Positions 27,169 through 36,797 of a stretch of DNA of 64,000 nt are shown here, in pieces. The stretch is taken from positions 183,641 through 247,640 of the forward strand of contig NZ_MRUL01000006.1 of assembly GCF_002006995.1 (NCBI RefSeq), given 5' to 3'. The position numbers were made by a program, and so were the translations under genes. Below the pieces are notes generated by a model that was not told where the DNA came from, did not search any database, and was given only the letters and a program-made list of their open reading frames with translations. The DNA comes from Izhakiella australiensis (GTDB taxonomy: Bacteria; Pseudomonadota; Gammaproteobacteria; Enterobacterales; Enterobacteriaceae). How positions within the stretch are numbered: the first letter of the stretch is position 1; each line of letters starts with the position of its first letter.

Positions 27169-29091
27169 TCAGTAATGACGTTGCCACTCTTCGGCGGAAA
27201 ACAGCGTATCCGATTGTTTCATGAAGTGCCGGTAATAGGCGTCATAGGCCAGCACATTTTTCACGTAAAGCCGGGTTTCCGAAAAGGGAATAGTTTCGAT
27301 AAAAGCGACCGGATCGAGGCGTCCGGAACTGGCATTCAGCCAGCTGCGAACCCTTCCCGGCCCTGCATTATAAGCGGCCGAAGAGAAGATGCGGTTATTA
27401 CCAAACTGCCGGTAAACATAATCCAGGTACTGGGTTCCCAGTTCGATATTGGTTTGCGGGTCAAACAGCTGGCTGCTGTTAACATAGTCCGAAACGCTGA
27501 ACATCTTCGCAGTATGCGCAGCCGTTGCCGGCATCAGCTGCATCAGCCCGGAAGCGCCCACCGGCGAGCGCGCCTTCGGATTCCAGGCGCTTTCCTGGCG
27601 GGCAATCGCCATGGCGTAGCTTTCCGGAATCGCTTTATCGCGGGTATAACGGGTGAATTCATCGCGCCACGCCAGCGGGAAGCGCTCGGTCAGATTATTC
27701 CACAGCTTGCCGGTTATCGTCGCCTGCACGCTGAGATCCCACCAGCCGTGCTTCAGCGCATAGCTTGCCAGCTGCTGCTGTTGCGATGAAGGTTTACTGG
27801 CGACCAGCGAACTCCACTCGCTGCGCGCCAGGTTATCCATCCCCCAGTACATCAACTCGCGTACCCGTGCCAGCACCGCGCCCTGACTGACGTCATCTCT
27901 TGCCGCCGGTGCCTGGTCAATGCGCAGCGGATAAGTCACGCCCAGTCGCTGCGCCGCCACCATCGGATAGAACCCCCGCCCCTGCATCAGCTTGCGCAGC
28001 ATCGCATCCGCTTCGTCCTTACGTCCCTGAGACAGCAGCAAATCAGCCTGCCAGTACTGCCATTCATCCTTCTCTTTTGCTTCGATCGGCAGACGCGCCA
28101 GCCAGGTGTTCAGGCCACGGCGATCGTTAGCAGCCAGCGCCATACGTATCCGCCGCTCGATCAAAGACACCGACTCGCTGTCCATGACCACGCCGTCGCG
28201 CCAGCGCGCCTGCTCGGAAGTTACATCAGCCCCCATCAGACGCCAGGCGACCGCCTCTTTCAAATCCTGGGTTTCTTCGTTGCTCATTTTTTGCAACCGC
28301 GCCAGCGTTGGGATCATTGAGCGGGCATATTCCGGGTTCTGGCGCGCCATGCGGGCAAAGGCGAAGCTGGTCATCTGGCGGGTAAAATCGGTGGGGCCTG
28401 CCGTAGCGGCAAAGTTTTCTACTGAATCCGGATCGTTTTGTAAGGCGATGATCGCATCGGCGATGGTTTTGTAGTCGTCCGGCAGCTGCTTGGCAAGGTA
28501 GTTAACCAGACTGCCGTTACCGGCTTTCATCGCCAGGCGAATGCGCTCCAGCGTAGCATCGGCGGTCTGCTGTCCGGCAGCGTGCCAGACGTTAAATAAA
28601 TTATCACAGGCGCCAGGCAGCGCAGTCCCCCGCAGCCAGATATCTTTTGCCCCGCGCCAGGCGACCTGCTGCTGGCCGGTGGCCCATTTGGCATAGTACC
28701 AGTTACAGCGCGCAGCAACCGGCTTTGGCTCTTCCGGGCTGAAGCTCAGCAGGCCCTGCCAGTCCTGACGCCTTGCTAATTCGTTAACAAAGCGTGAGTC
28801 GAGGGTACGCACCGGGGGTAACGTCGGGTAGCGCTGAATAAACTGACGCACGGCGAGACTGGTCTCATTTTGCAGATTCTGCGCCAGCAATCGGTATTCA
28901 AAATAAGGATAGAGCGGATAGTCGCGCAAGCCCGGCATCAGCTGCTGAACCCGGTCCATCTGGTTGCTATCCCAGGCTTGTTTGATCTGCTGATAGCGGT
29001 CGCGCTGCGCCTCAAGCGAATCTGCCCGGGCGGTTCCAACCACCAGCGCCATACAGGCGCCCGTCACCCACCACTGCCATTTGTCTACCAT
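27169..29091 (-). CDS. slt: Soluble lytic murein transglycosylase Slt70
   Basis: 640-residue periplasmic enzyme cleaving peptidoglycan with formation of 1,6-anhydroMurNAc. It has a signal peptide (to ~ARA, residue 23), a long alpha-helical U-domain, a linker and the C-terminal lysozyme-like domain. There, ARQESAWNPKARSPVGASGLMQLMPATA carries the catalytic Glu in the ESAWN segment. SSAAYNAGPGRVRSWL and SETRLYVKNVL are also diagnostic. Followed by trpR, as in E. coli. Confidence 0.97.
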   Translation of the reverse strand: MVDKWQWWVTGACMALVVGTARADSLEAQRDRYQQIKQAWDSNQMDRVQQLMPGLRDYPLYPYFEYRLLAQNLQNETSLAVRQFIQRYPTLPPVRTLDSRFVNELARRQDWQGLLSFSPEEPKPVAARCNWYYAKWATGQQQVAWRGAKDIWLRGTALPGACDNLFNVWHAAGQQTADATLERIRLAMKAGNGSLVNYLAKQLPDDYKTIADAIIALQNDPDSVENFAATAGPTDFTRQMTSFAFARMARQNPEYARSMIPTLARLQKMSNEETQDLKEAVAWRLMGADVTSEQARWRDGVVMDSESVSLIERRIRMALAANDRRGLNTWLARLPIEAKEKDEWQYWQADLLLSQGRKDEADAMLRKLMQGRGFYPMVAAQRLGVTYPLRIDQAPAARDDVSQGAVLARVRELMYWGMDNLARSEWSSLVASKPSSQQQQLASYALKHGWWDLSVQATITGKLWNNLTERFPLAWRDEFTRYTRDKAIPESYAMAIARQESAWNPKARSPVGASGLMQLMPATAAHTAKMFSVSDYVNSSQLFDPQTNIELGTQYLDYVYRQFGNNRIFSSAAYNAGPGRVRSWLNASSGRLDPVAFIETIPFSETRLYVKNVLAYDAYYRHFMKQSDTLFSAEEWQRHY

Positions 29092-29363
29092 GACCTTCCT
29101 CTTCTGCTGCGCCGGAATAAAGTTAACGTTTAAGGTTATCGGGTCTCATGCTAACCAGGCGGCGCCCCGGTTGCCATGACGATGATGAAAATTTGTCTGC
29201 TACCGTTGACCTCTCGCTGTAGCCGGGGGTTCACTGGCGGTCTGTAAAGACGTGTGAGAAAGCATGCCAGTCCGTATCGTCAAATAGCAGCGGTTTGCGG
29301 CCAGCGGCGTTAGCTGTATAGTGGCCTGACGCCCTGACAACACGGGAACTGGACGACGCTATC

Positions 29364-30140
29364 ATGGAAAACCGGCGCGATGAACGCATCAGCAAGCTGA
29401 CCCATGCGCTTAAGCGCACTGATAAAATACATCTTAAAGAGGCAGCCCGCCTGCTTGGCGTATCAGAAATGACCATACGCCGCGATATGAGCGAAGAAAG
29501 CGCCGGCGTGGTGCTGCTTGGCGGCTATGTTGTTAGCAATCTGCGCCATCATCAGCACCACTATTTCGTTTCCGATCAGCAATCACAGAACGTCGCGCGC
29601 AAACGTCGGCTGGCAGAGGTTGCCGCAGGTTTAATCCAGGCAGATGACATTCTATTTTTCGACTGCGGCACCACCATGCCCTGGATTATTGACGCCATTC
29701 CGGACGAGCTGCCATTTACCGCCATCTGCTGCGCCATGAATACCTTTATCGCCCTGAAGGAAAAGCCCGCCTGCCGGGTATTGCTCAGCGGTGGCGAATT
29801 CTCCGCCGATAACGCTATTTTTATGCCGCTTGGCCCGGTCAGCCTGCTGGAAACGCTTTGCCCTGATAAAGCCTTTATTTCCGCTGCGGGCATTGATGTA
29901 AGCCAGGGGGTAACCTGCTATAACCTGAATGAACTTCCCATAAAGCACCAGGCGTTGCAGCGGGCCGGTACGTCGATTCTGGTTGCCGACAGCACCAAAT
30001 ACAATAAGGTACTGCCGGCCAGGATCGGCGATTTGTCGCTGTTCGATATGCTGATTAGCGATCTTCCTCCGTCTCCGTCGACGGAGTTAAGCCGCCAGCT
30101 GGCCGAACACCAGGTGCAGCTGGCGGTTGCCGACGACTGA
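29364..30140 (+). CDS. deoR: Deoxyribose operon repressor DeoR
   Basis: 258-residue DeoR-family repressor. The N-terminal winged helix carries HLKEAARLLGVSEMTIRRDM (~residues 26-45), and the C-terminal sugar-phosphate sensor carries DDILFFDCGTTMPWIIDAI. Over its whole length it resembles E. coli DeoR, which is encoded far from deoCABD in E. coli. Here it sits between slt and ettA, about 13 kb from the deo control region, which has two DeoR-type operators. Deoxyribose 5-phosphate is the known inducer. The gap 29092-29363 to slt is presumably promoter DNA; I see no gene there. Confidence 0.88.
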   Translation: MENRRDERISKLTHALKRTDKIHLKEAARLLGVSEMTIRRDMSEESAGVVLLGGYVVSNLRHHQHHYFVSDQQSQNVARKRRLAEVAAGLIQADDILFFDCGTTMPWIIDAIPDELPFTAICCAMNTFIALKEKPACRVLLSGGEFSADNAIFMPLGPVSLLETLCPDKAFISAAGIDVSQGVTCYNLNELPIKHQALQRAGTSILVADSTKYNKVLPARIGDLSLFDMLISDLPPSPSTELSRQLAEHQVQLAVADD

Positions 30141-30150
30141 ACGTTAGTGC

Positions 30151-31098
30151 TTACACCCAGCGATTTTGCAACGCTTCACCATCGCGCAGGCGCCGGATAT
30201 TGTCGCATACGCCGCTTACATTGCCGGCCAGCGAAATATCCGTTACGCCGGCGATATGCGGGGTGGCGATAATATTGTACTGAAACAGCGCATCATCAGG
30301 CGCAACCGGCTCCTGCCAGAAAACATCCAGTCCGGCGCCAGCCAGATGCCCCACTTCCAGCGCAGCCAGAAAAGGCGCTTTATCAATCAGGCCGCCACGG
30401 CCAAGATTGATCAGAAAGCTGCCGGATTTCATCCACGCCAAAGCCGTTTCATCAATAATATGGTGGGTTTCCGGATTATCCGGCAGGCTGAGAATGACAA
30501 AATCCGATGCGGACAAAAGCTCGGGTAGCTGATCCATGGTTCCCAGCCACGCCAGGCCATGGTCGCGGGCAAACTGCTGGTCGGCGCTACGCTTAACGCC
30601 TATCAGATGCATATCAAAACCCGTCAGGCGTCTGGCGAGCGCTTTACCGATACCGCCCAGCCCCACCAGCCCGACGGTTTTTCCTTTCAGCGCCATCCCT
30701 ACCGGTACGCCAAGCTGTTGGCCGGCAATCACTGCCGGTATTTCATTGCTGCGGCGCGCCAGACCCAGCATCAGCCAAACCCCCAGCTCCGCCACCGAAT
30801 CGGCGTTACCGGAGCTGGCGGAGGGAACGTTAGCCACCGCGATGCCAAGCCGCCCGGCCGCGTCCAGATCGACACGTTCCAGCCCGGCCCCGGCCTGCTG
30901 AATAAGCTGCAGCCGATCGGCCGTTTTCAGCAGCGTCTCCGTCACATCGGCCATGCCAGGGATCAGCACATCAAACCCCGCCAGACTGGTTGCTGCATGG
31001 CCGGCAGAAGCAATGAATTCCACATCCGGTAACATCTGACGGAATTGCTGAATCATTCCGCCCCAGGCGTTTTCTTCAGCACCAATCAATACTTTCAT
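30151..31098 (-). CDS. D-isomer-specific 2-hydroxyacid dehydrogenase
   Basis: 315-residue NAD(P)-dependent reductase. The Rossmann motif VGLVGLGGIGKALARRL (~residues 140-156), the catalytic Arg in NLGRGGLID, the PDNPETHHIID segment and the catalytic His in IIATPHIAGVTD are all present. The substrate could be glyoxylate/hydroxypyruvate, phosphonate or another 2-keto acid; the sequence does not decide. Convergent with deoR (10 bp apart), divergent from ettA. It has no E. coli counterpart here. Confidence 0.85.
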   Translation of the reverse strand: MKVLIGAEENAWGGMIQQFRQMLPDVEFIASAGHAATSLAGFDVLIPGMADVTETLLKTADRLQLIQQAGAGLERVDLDAAGRLGIAVANVPSASSGNADSVAELGVWLMLGLARRSNEIPAVIAGQQLGVPVGMALKGKTVGLVGLGGIGKALARRLTGFDMHLIGVKRSADQQFARDHGLAWLGTMDQLPELLSASDFVILSLPDNPETHHIIDETALAWMKSGSFLINLGRGGLIDKAPFLAALEVGHLAGAGLDVFWQEPVAPDDALFQYNIIATPHIAGVTDISLAGNVSGVCDNIRRLRDGEALQNRWV

Positions 31099-31297
31099 GG
31101 ATATCTCCCTGGTTTATAAGGCGAAAATCAGCATAGCCGCATAAGCGACCAAAAATCAAACAGAGTTCGTCATCCGCTCAGATCGCGCAAGTCGTCTGGC
31201 ACATCGCTGTGATTAAGTGGCGAAAACGGCTAAACTTCGGATTCAGTGTGGGCATGCTTCGCCCAACCCACCACATTATCAAGAGGCTTGTAGCAAC

Positions 31298-32965
31298 GTG
31301 GCTCAATTTGTCTATAGCATGCATCGCGTCGGTAAGGTCGTCCCGCCGAAGCGTCATATTCTGAAAAATATCTCGCTGAGCTTTTTCCCGGGCGCCAAAA
31401 TCGGCGTACTGGGCCTGAACGGCGCCGGTAAATCCACCCTGCTGCGCATTATGGCAGGCATTGATAAAGATATCGAAGGTGAGGCTCGCCCACAGCCCGG
31501 TATCCGGATCGGCTATCTGCCACAGGAGCCGAAGCTCAATCCGGCGCATACCGTGCGCGAATCGGTTGAGGAGGCGGTAGCCGAGGTCGTCAACGCTCTC
31601 AAGCGCCTGGATGAAGTCTATGCGCTGTATGCCGACCCTGATGCCGATTTCGACAAGCTGGCCGCCGAGCAGGGTAAGCTGGAAGAAATTATTCATGCCC
31701 ATGACGGCCATAACCTCAATAACCAGCTGGAGCGCGCGGCCGATGCGCTGCGCCTGCCGGACTGGGATGCCAACATTGAAAACCTCTCCGGAGGGGAGCG
31801 CCGTCGCGTCGCTATCTGCCGCCTGCTGCTGGAAAAGCCGGACATGCTGCTGCTCGACGAACCAACTAACCACCTGGATGCTGAATCGGTTGGCTGGCTC
31901 GAACGCTTCCTGCACGATTTCGAAGGTACCGTCGTGGCCATCACCCATGACCGTTACTTCCTTGATAACGTTGCCGGCTGGATCCTCGAACTTGACCGTG
32001 GCGAGGGCATTCCCTGGGAAGGCAATTACTCTTCGTGGCTGGAGCAAAAAGACCAGCGTCTGGCGCAGGAGGCTTCATCTGAAGCTGCACGCCGCAAATC
32101 AATTGAGAAAGAGCTGGAGTGGGTACGTCAGGGAGCCAAAGGTCGCCAGTCGAAGGGCAAAGCGCGTCTGGCCCGCTTCGAGGAGCTTAACAGCACCGAT
32201 TATCAGAAGCGCAACGAAACCAACGAACTGTTTATTCCCCCCGGCCCGCGCCTGGGAGACAAAGTGGTTGAGGTTCAGGAACTGAGCAAGTCCTATGGCG
32301 ATCGGATGCTGATCGATAACCTTAGCTTCTCGCTGCCGAAAGGCGCTATCGTCGGTATTATCGGTCCGAACGGCGCCGGTAAATCCACCCTTTTCCGCAT
32401 GTTGTCTGGTCAGGAACAGCCTGATTCCGGTTCAATTGAGCTGGGCGATACCGTGAAGCTGGCGTCGGTAGACCAGTTCCGCGACGCGATGGACGATAAG
32501 AAAACCGTCTGGGAAGAGGTTTCAGGCGGTCAGGACATTATGCGCATCGGCAACTTTGAAATGCCCAGCCGCGCCTATGTCGGCCGCTTTAACTTTAAAG
32601 GCACCGATCAGGGCAAGCGCGTCGGCGAACTGTCCGGCGGTGAACGCGGCCGTCTGCATCTGGCCAAGCTGCTGCAAGTTGGCGGCAACCTGCTGCTGCT
32701 CGATGAACCGACCAACGATCTCGACGTGGAAACGCTGCGCGCGCTGGAAACGGCGCTGCTGGAATTTCCGGGCTGCGCCATGGTTATTTCCCATGACCGC
32801 TGGTTCCTTGACCGCATCGCCACCCATATCATCGACTATCAGGATGAGGGCAAGGTGGAGTTCTTCGAAGGTAACTTTACCGAATATGAAGAGTATAAAA
32901 AGCGTACCCTGGGCGCCGAAGCGCTGCAGCCAAAACGCATGAAGTACAAACGTATGACCAAGTAA
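31298..32965 (+). CDS. ettA: Energy-dependent translational throttle protein EttA
   Basis: 555-residue ABC-F ATPase that binds the ribosomal E site and gates the first elongation step according to the ATP/ADP ratio. Two Walker A motifs (LNGAGKSTLLR, PNGAGKSTLFR), two LSGGER signatures, two Walker B motifs (LLLDEPTNHLD, LLLDEPTNDLD) and the arm between helices are visible. The start is GTG at 31298 (AQFVYSMHRVGKVVPPKRH follows), preceded by AGAGG and giving the E. coli length. It contains no transmembrane domain. Confidence 0.96.
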   Translation: MAQFVYSMHRVGKVVPPKRHILKNISLSFFPGAKIGVLGLNGAGKSTLLRIMAGIDKDIEGEARPQPGIRIGYLPQEPKLNPAHTVRESVEEAVAEVVNALKRLDEVYALYADPDADFDKLAAEQGKLEEIIHAHDGHNLNNQLERAADALRLPDWDANIENLSGGERRRVAICRLLLEKPDMLLLDEPTNHLDAESVGWLERFLHDFEGTVVAITHDRYFLDNVAGWILELDRGEGIPWEGNYSSWLEQKDQRLAQEASSEAARRKSIEKELEWVRQGAKGRQSKGKARLARFEELNSTDYQKRNETNELFIPPGPRLGDKVVEVQELSKSYGDRMLIDNLSFSLPKGAIVGIIGPNGAGKSTLFRMLSGQEQPDSGSIELGDTVKLASVDQFRDAMDDKKTVWEEVSGGQDIMRIGNFEMPSRAYVGRFNFKGTDQGKRVGELSGGERGRLHLAKLLQVGGNLLLLDEPTNDLDVETLRALETALLEFPGCAMVISHDRWFLDRIATHIIDYQDEGKVEFFEGNFTEYEEYKKRTLGAEALQPKRMKYKRMTK

Positions 32966-32969
32966 CAAT

Positions 32970-32996
32970 AAAACGGCGGGATTTTCCCGCCGTTTT
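32970..32996. terminator. Bidirectional terminator between ettA and nadR
   Basis: Twelve-base-pair stem AAAACGGCGGGA / TCCCGCCGTTTT with a 3-nt loop; T runs on both strands. Ends the convergent ettA and serB-radA-nadR transcripts. Confidence 0.92.
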
Positions 32997-33016
32997 ACTC
33001 TGCACCTCGTGAACCT

Positions 33017-34255
33017 TTACTGCCCTGTCGATTCACCCAGCATCTCCCGCACCAGCTCAATACAGCGCATAAAGCGCCGATCGTAGTCATCTTCGGTAAC
33101 GTGCCTGTAGGCGATATGGTTTTCTTCCAGAAGCCTGACCAGCAGCGCCTGAAACTCTTTGCGGTCGACCGAACTCCCCAGGCTGCGTAAGCCGTCAGCA
33201 ACCCAGGGCACGTTGTTTTCCACCAGAATCACTAAGTCAAAACGATACTCATCAATCAGTGCCTGCACAAAGGGGTGCTCGCGCCCTTCGTACTTCTTGC
33301 AGAACGCCTGAGTTGTCACGAAATCGGTATCGACAAAGGCCACCCTGTTGGCATATTTAACCGCAAAATCAATATATTGAGCCTGACCCAATGCAATCTT
33401 GTCATAATCTGAGTACTGCAAGGCCATCTCATCGCCACCGAGATGGGAAAACACGTAGTCGCGGCCGTACTCCCAAGCGCTGGTGGTATTAAAGATATTC
33501 GCCAGCTTGTTTACCAGCGTCGACTTGCCGCTCGATTCACCGCCCAGAATAGCAACGGTACGCACAAAGAACGGCTTCACCTCGGTGGGAATGTATTCCC
33601 AATAGCGGAAGGGACTGTGGCGGATCTGGGCGCCGCTGATATTCATAAAAGAACGCTGCGGGTCGATGACCACGGCGTCGATTCCCAGCCAGCGGCGAAA
33701 CTGCGGCGCATCGCCCTCTTCGCTGGTATATACCCGATCAACGCTAATGCCTTTAACGGTCATAAAAGCGCTGATGCCTTCGCTCCAGACGTCCCAGCCG
33801 TGAGGATAAGGCTCCATCCCCTGCTCATTAAAGGAATGAATATGGATGTTTTTCTGATACTTAAAGGTCTGCAGCAGCCAGCGCAGGCGGTCGCTTATCG
33901 TCGGCTGCTGCGACATGGCGCTATTTTCGAACAGCTGTAAGTCGCGCGGCTCATCGTAGCCCATGATGATATGCAGCTCGTCAACCTGGCTGGCTGCACG
34001 CTGGATCAGGTAGATATGGCCGGTATGGAGCGGATAAAACTTACCAAACACTACGCCGACCGTTTTTTCGCGACGTGGAAACTCCAGGCCAAGAAAGCGG
34101 TGCAGCGCCTCCAGCTTTTGCGCGCTGGGACTTTTAATTTTCGCATTCAGCAGCTGGCTAAGATAGCCTTTGGTCATCCCGCTGGCTTCCGCTACCTGTT
34201 GCAGCGTATGGCCCTGCTGACGGATAGCCGTTTTCAGATAGTCAAACGATGACAA
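33017..34255 (-). CDS. nadR: NAD biosynthesis regulator / NMN adenylyltransferase / ribosylnicotinamide kinase NadR
   Basis: 412-residue trifunctional protein. An N-terminal helix-turn-helix (VAEASGMTKGYLSQLLNAKI, ~residues 21-40) represses NAD genes. The nucleotidyltransferase domain has GKFYPLHTGHIYLI, and the C-terminal kinase domain has a P loop (ILGGESSGKSTLVNKL). Last of the serB-radA-nadR run, 58 bp after radA. Length matches E. coli (410 aa). Confidence 0.97.
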   Translation of the reverse strand: MSSFDYLKTAIRQQGHTLQQVAEASGMTKGYLSQLLNAKIKSPSAQKLEALHRFLGLEFPRREKTVGVVFGKFYPLHTGHIYLIQRAASQVDELHIIMGYDEPRDLQLFENSAMSQQPTISDRLRWLLQTFKYQKNIHIHSFNEQGMEPYPHGWDVWSEGISAFMTVKGISVDRVYTSEEGDAPQFRRWLGIDAVVIDPQRSFMNISGAQIRHSPFRYWEYIPTEVKPFFVRTVAILGGESSGKSTLVNKLANIFNTTSAWEYGRDYVFSHLGGDEMALQYSDYDKIALGQAQYIDFAVKYANRVAFVDTDFVTTQAFCKKYEGREHPFVQALIDEYRFDLVILVENNVPWVADGLRSLGSSVDRKEFQALLVRLLEENHIAYRHVTEDDYDRRFMRCIELVREMLGESTGQ

Positions 34256-34313
34256 GTCGCGCCTCCTGCAAAATAAATGCCTTGCTGCTCAGTATGGCAG
34301 CACACCCCGAAAC

Positions 34314-35696
34314 TTAGAAATCGTCAAGGATCGCCAGCGCATCCGTAAGCTTTTTAACCCCAAAAATCTGCATATTTTCCGGCGTTTTTTTCGGCACGTT
34401 AGCATGGGGAACGATCGCCCGGCGGAAACCGTGCTTTGCCGCTTCGGAAATGCGCTCCTGGCCGCTAGGCACCGGACGTATCTCTCCGGCCAGCCCCACC
34501 TCGCCGAACACCACCAGATCATGGGGCAGCGGGCGGTCGCGCAGGCTGGAGACCATTGACAGCAACAGCGCCAAATCGGCGCTGGTTTCACTCACCTTAA
34601 CGCCGCCGACCACATTGACGAACACGTCCTGATCGGCCATTTGCAGACCGCCATGCCGGTGCAACACCGCCAGCAAAATAGCCAGCCGATTCTGCTCCAG
34701 CCCAACCGCAACCCGGCGCGGATTCGACATCATAGAATGATCCACTAGCGCCTGAATCTCCACCAGCAGCGGTCGGGTACCTTCCCAGACCACCATCACC
34801 GAACTCCCGGAGGTGACTTCGTCGCTGCGGCTAAGAAAAATGGCCGAGGGGTTACTCACCTCGCGCAGGCCCTGTTCGGTCATAGCGAATACGCCGAGTT
34901 CGTTTACCGCGCCAAAGCGGTTTTTGTGACTGCGCAGGGTCCGGAAACGTGAATCAGCGTCACCATCCAGCAGCACGGAGCAGTCGATGCAGTGCTCAAG
35001 CACTTTCGGCCCCGCCAGCGAACCGTCTTTGGTGACGTGTCCCACCATAACGATCGCCACGCCGCGGGTTTTGGCAAAGCGGGTCAGCCAGGCGGCGGTT
35101 TCACGCACCTGGGCTACGCTGCCCGGCGACGACTGAATGTCCGCCATGTGCATAACCTGGATCGAGTCAATCACCATCAGCCTGGGCTGTTCCTGCTCGG
35201 CGATCAGGCAGATCTGCTCGATGCTGGTTTCCGACAGCATATGCAGATTTTCCGTCGGCAGTCCCAGCCGGTGAGCGCGCATCGCAACCTGCTGCAGCGA
35301 CTCTTCGCCGGTGACGTACAGGGTTTTCATTTGCGCGGCCAGCTTGCACAGCGTTTGCAGCAGCAGGGTACTTTTACCTGCACCGGGACTGCCGCCAATC
35401 AGGATGGCGCTGCCCGGCACCACACCGCCGCCCAGCACCCGATCAAATTCTTTAAAGCCGGTGGAAAAACGCGGCAGCTCTTCAAGGCTTATCTCAGAGA
35501 GTTTCTGCACGCGGCTGGTTCCGGCGCTGCCAGCATAGCCGCTCAGCCGATCGTTACGGCTGGCGGCCGGTGAAGCAGCCAGCCGTACTTCCGTAATGGT
35601 ATTCCATGCCTGGCAGGCGCTACATTGCCCCTGCCAGCGTGGGTAATCTGCGCCGCATTCGTTACAAACAAACGCGCGTTTCGCCCCTTTCGCCAA
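34314..35696 (-). CDS. radA: DNA repair ATPase RadA (Sms)
   Basis: 460-residue RecA-like branch-migration factor. It shows the N-terminal zinc finger (CNECGADYPRWQGQCSAC), Walker A (GGSPGAGKSTLL), the RadA-specific KNRFG motif (SHKNRFGAVNELGVF) and a C-terminal Lon-like domain (VSLTPPT-type segment ending KKLTDAL). It acts in processing recombination intermediates. Eleven bases follow serB, so the two are co-transcribed. Confidence 0.98.
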   Translation of the reverse strand: MAKGAKRAFVCNECGADYPRWQGQCSACQAWNTITEVRLAASPAASRNDRLSGYAGSAGTSRVQKLSEISLEELPRFSTGFKEFDRVLGGGVVPGSAILIGGSPGAGKSTLLLQTLCKLAAQMKTLYVTGEESLQQVAMRAHRLGLPTENLHMLSETSIEQICLIAEQEQPRLMVIDSIQVMHMADIQSSPGSVAQVRETAAWLTRFAKTRGVAIVMVGHVTKDGSLAGPKVLEHCIDCSVLLDGDADSRFRTLRSHKNRFGAVNELGVFAMTEQGLREVSNPSAIFLSRSDEVTSGSSVMVVWEGTRPLLVEIQALVDHSMMSNPRRVAVGLEQNRLAILLAVLHRHGGLQMADQDVFVNVVGGVKVSETSADLALLLSMVSSLRDRPLPHDLVVFGEVGLAGEIRPVPSGQERISEAAKHGFRRAIVPHANVPKKTPENMQIFGVKKLTDALAILDDF

Positions 35697-35707
35697 CGTA
35701 ACCTCAG

Positions 35708-36685
35708 CTATTTTTCATCGGTGCTTAGCGTACAGCTCAGCATACACCAGACGCCCATCAGGTCTGCATGACGGATCGAAACCTCCGCCTTTTCATTTAC
35801 TTTAGGCTTGGCGTGATAAGCAATCCCCAACGCCGCCTCCTTCATCATCAGCAGATCGTTAGCGCCGTCACCGATGGCGACAGTCTGCTCAGGCGGCACT
35901 TCAAACTGAGTAGCCAGCTTCAGCAGCGTCTCCGCTTTGTAGCGGGCATCAACGATTTCACCGGCGACCCTACCGGTCAGCTTACCATCTTTTATTTCCA
36001 GCTGATTAGCCACCGCCGCCGACAAATGCAGCCTGTCACGCAAATAATCGGCAAACCAGGTAAAGCCGCCGGAGGCAATCGCCACGTGCCAGCCATGATC
36101 GTGCAAGAACGCGACCAGCTCGGTTAAACCCGGCATCAACGGCAGCGTTTCGCGTACCTGCCGTAAAATATCGGCATCGGCGCCGGCCAGCGTCGCCACG
36201 CGCTCGCGCAGGCTGGCGGCAAAATCCAGCTCGCCGCGCATCGCGCGCTCGGTGACCTCAGCCACCTGTTCGCCGCAGCCGGCCAGGCGGGCGATTTCAT
36301 CAATACATTCGATCTCGATCGCCGTTGAATCCATATCCATGACCAGCAGGCCGGGATTACGCAGCGTGGGGATTTTCCCCAGCGGCGTCACATCGAGCCT
36401 TTCCGCGTGAGCCAGCATGGTCGCGGCGGGCGTCAGGGTGCCAGCCAGGCGAATGACTTTATAATCCCCGATGCTCCAGGCGCTGACGATGACCATCGCG
36501 CTGCCCAGCTTGTGCTGAAATGCCGCCAGAGTCGCCTTATCCAGTTCTCGTCCGTATAGCAGCCAGCCCGAACGCCCGGCATGATAATCCAGCGGCATAA
36601 CTTCATCGCCGCTCAGCGACAAAGGCAATCCAGGCCAGAGAGAGATATCGGCAGGCAGGTCGCGCCAGGTAAGACGATTCGGCAT
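35708..36685 (-). CDS. serB: Phosphoserine phosphatase SerB
   Basis: 325-residue HAD phosphatase making L-serine in the last step of the phosphorylated pathway. The catalytic motif DMDSTAIEIECIDEIA (~residues 114-129), motif II (ASGGFTWFADYL) and motif III (IGDGANDLLMMKEAALGIAYHAKP) are intact; an N-terminal regulatory domain precedes them. First gene of serB-radA-nadR and divergent from ytjB, as in E. coli. Confidence 0.97.
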   Translation of the reverse strand: MPNRLTWRDLPADISLWPGLPLSLSGDEVMPLDYHAGRSGWLLYGRELDKATLAAFQHKLGSAMVIVSAWSIGDYKVIRLAGTLTPAATMLAHAERLDVTPLGKIPTLRNPGLLVMDMDSTAIEIECIDEIARLAGCGEQVAEVTERAMRGELDFAASLRERVATLAGADADILRQVRETLPLMPGLTELVAFLHDHGWHVAIASGGFTWFADYLRDRLHLSAAVANQLEIKDGKLTGRVAGEIVDARYKAETLLKLATQFEVPPEQTVAIGDGANDLLMMKEAALGIAYHAKPKVNEKAEVSIRHADLMGVWCMLSCTLSTDEK

Positions 36686-36797
36686 TACAGCTCCTGTAAC
36701 AAAGAGGATATTTTAACCACGCAAGAGGCTACCCTGTCAGCGCCGCTTCTGGCAACATAAAGCGTCGAAAAGACAGTACAAAAAATGAAGGTCCGTC

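Noticed and set aside
29231..29476. 81-codon minus-strand frame between slt and deoR
   Set aside because: No ribosome site or similarity, and it overlaps the deoR start; treated as promoter DNA.
31178..32047. 289-codon open frame antisense to ettA
   Set aside because: EttA with all ABC motifs occupies the plus strand; the antisense frame has no recognisable domain.
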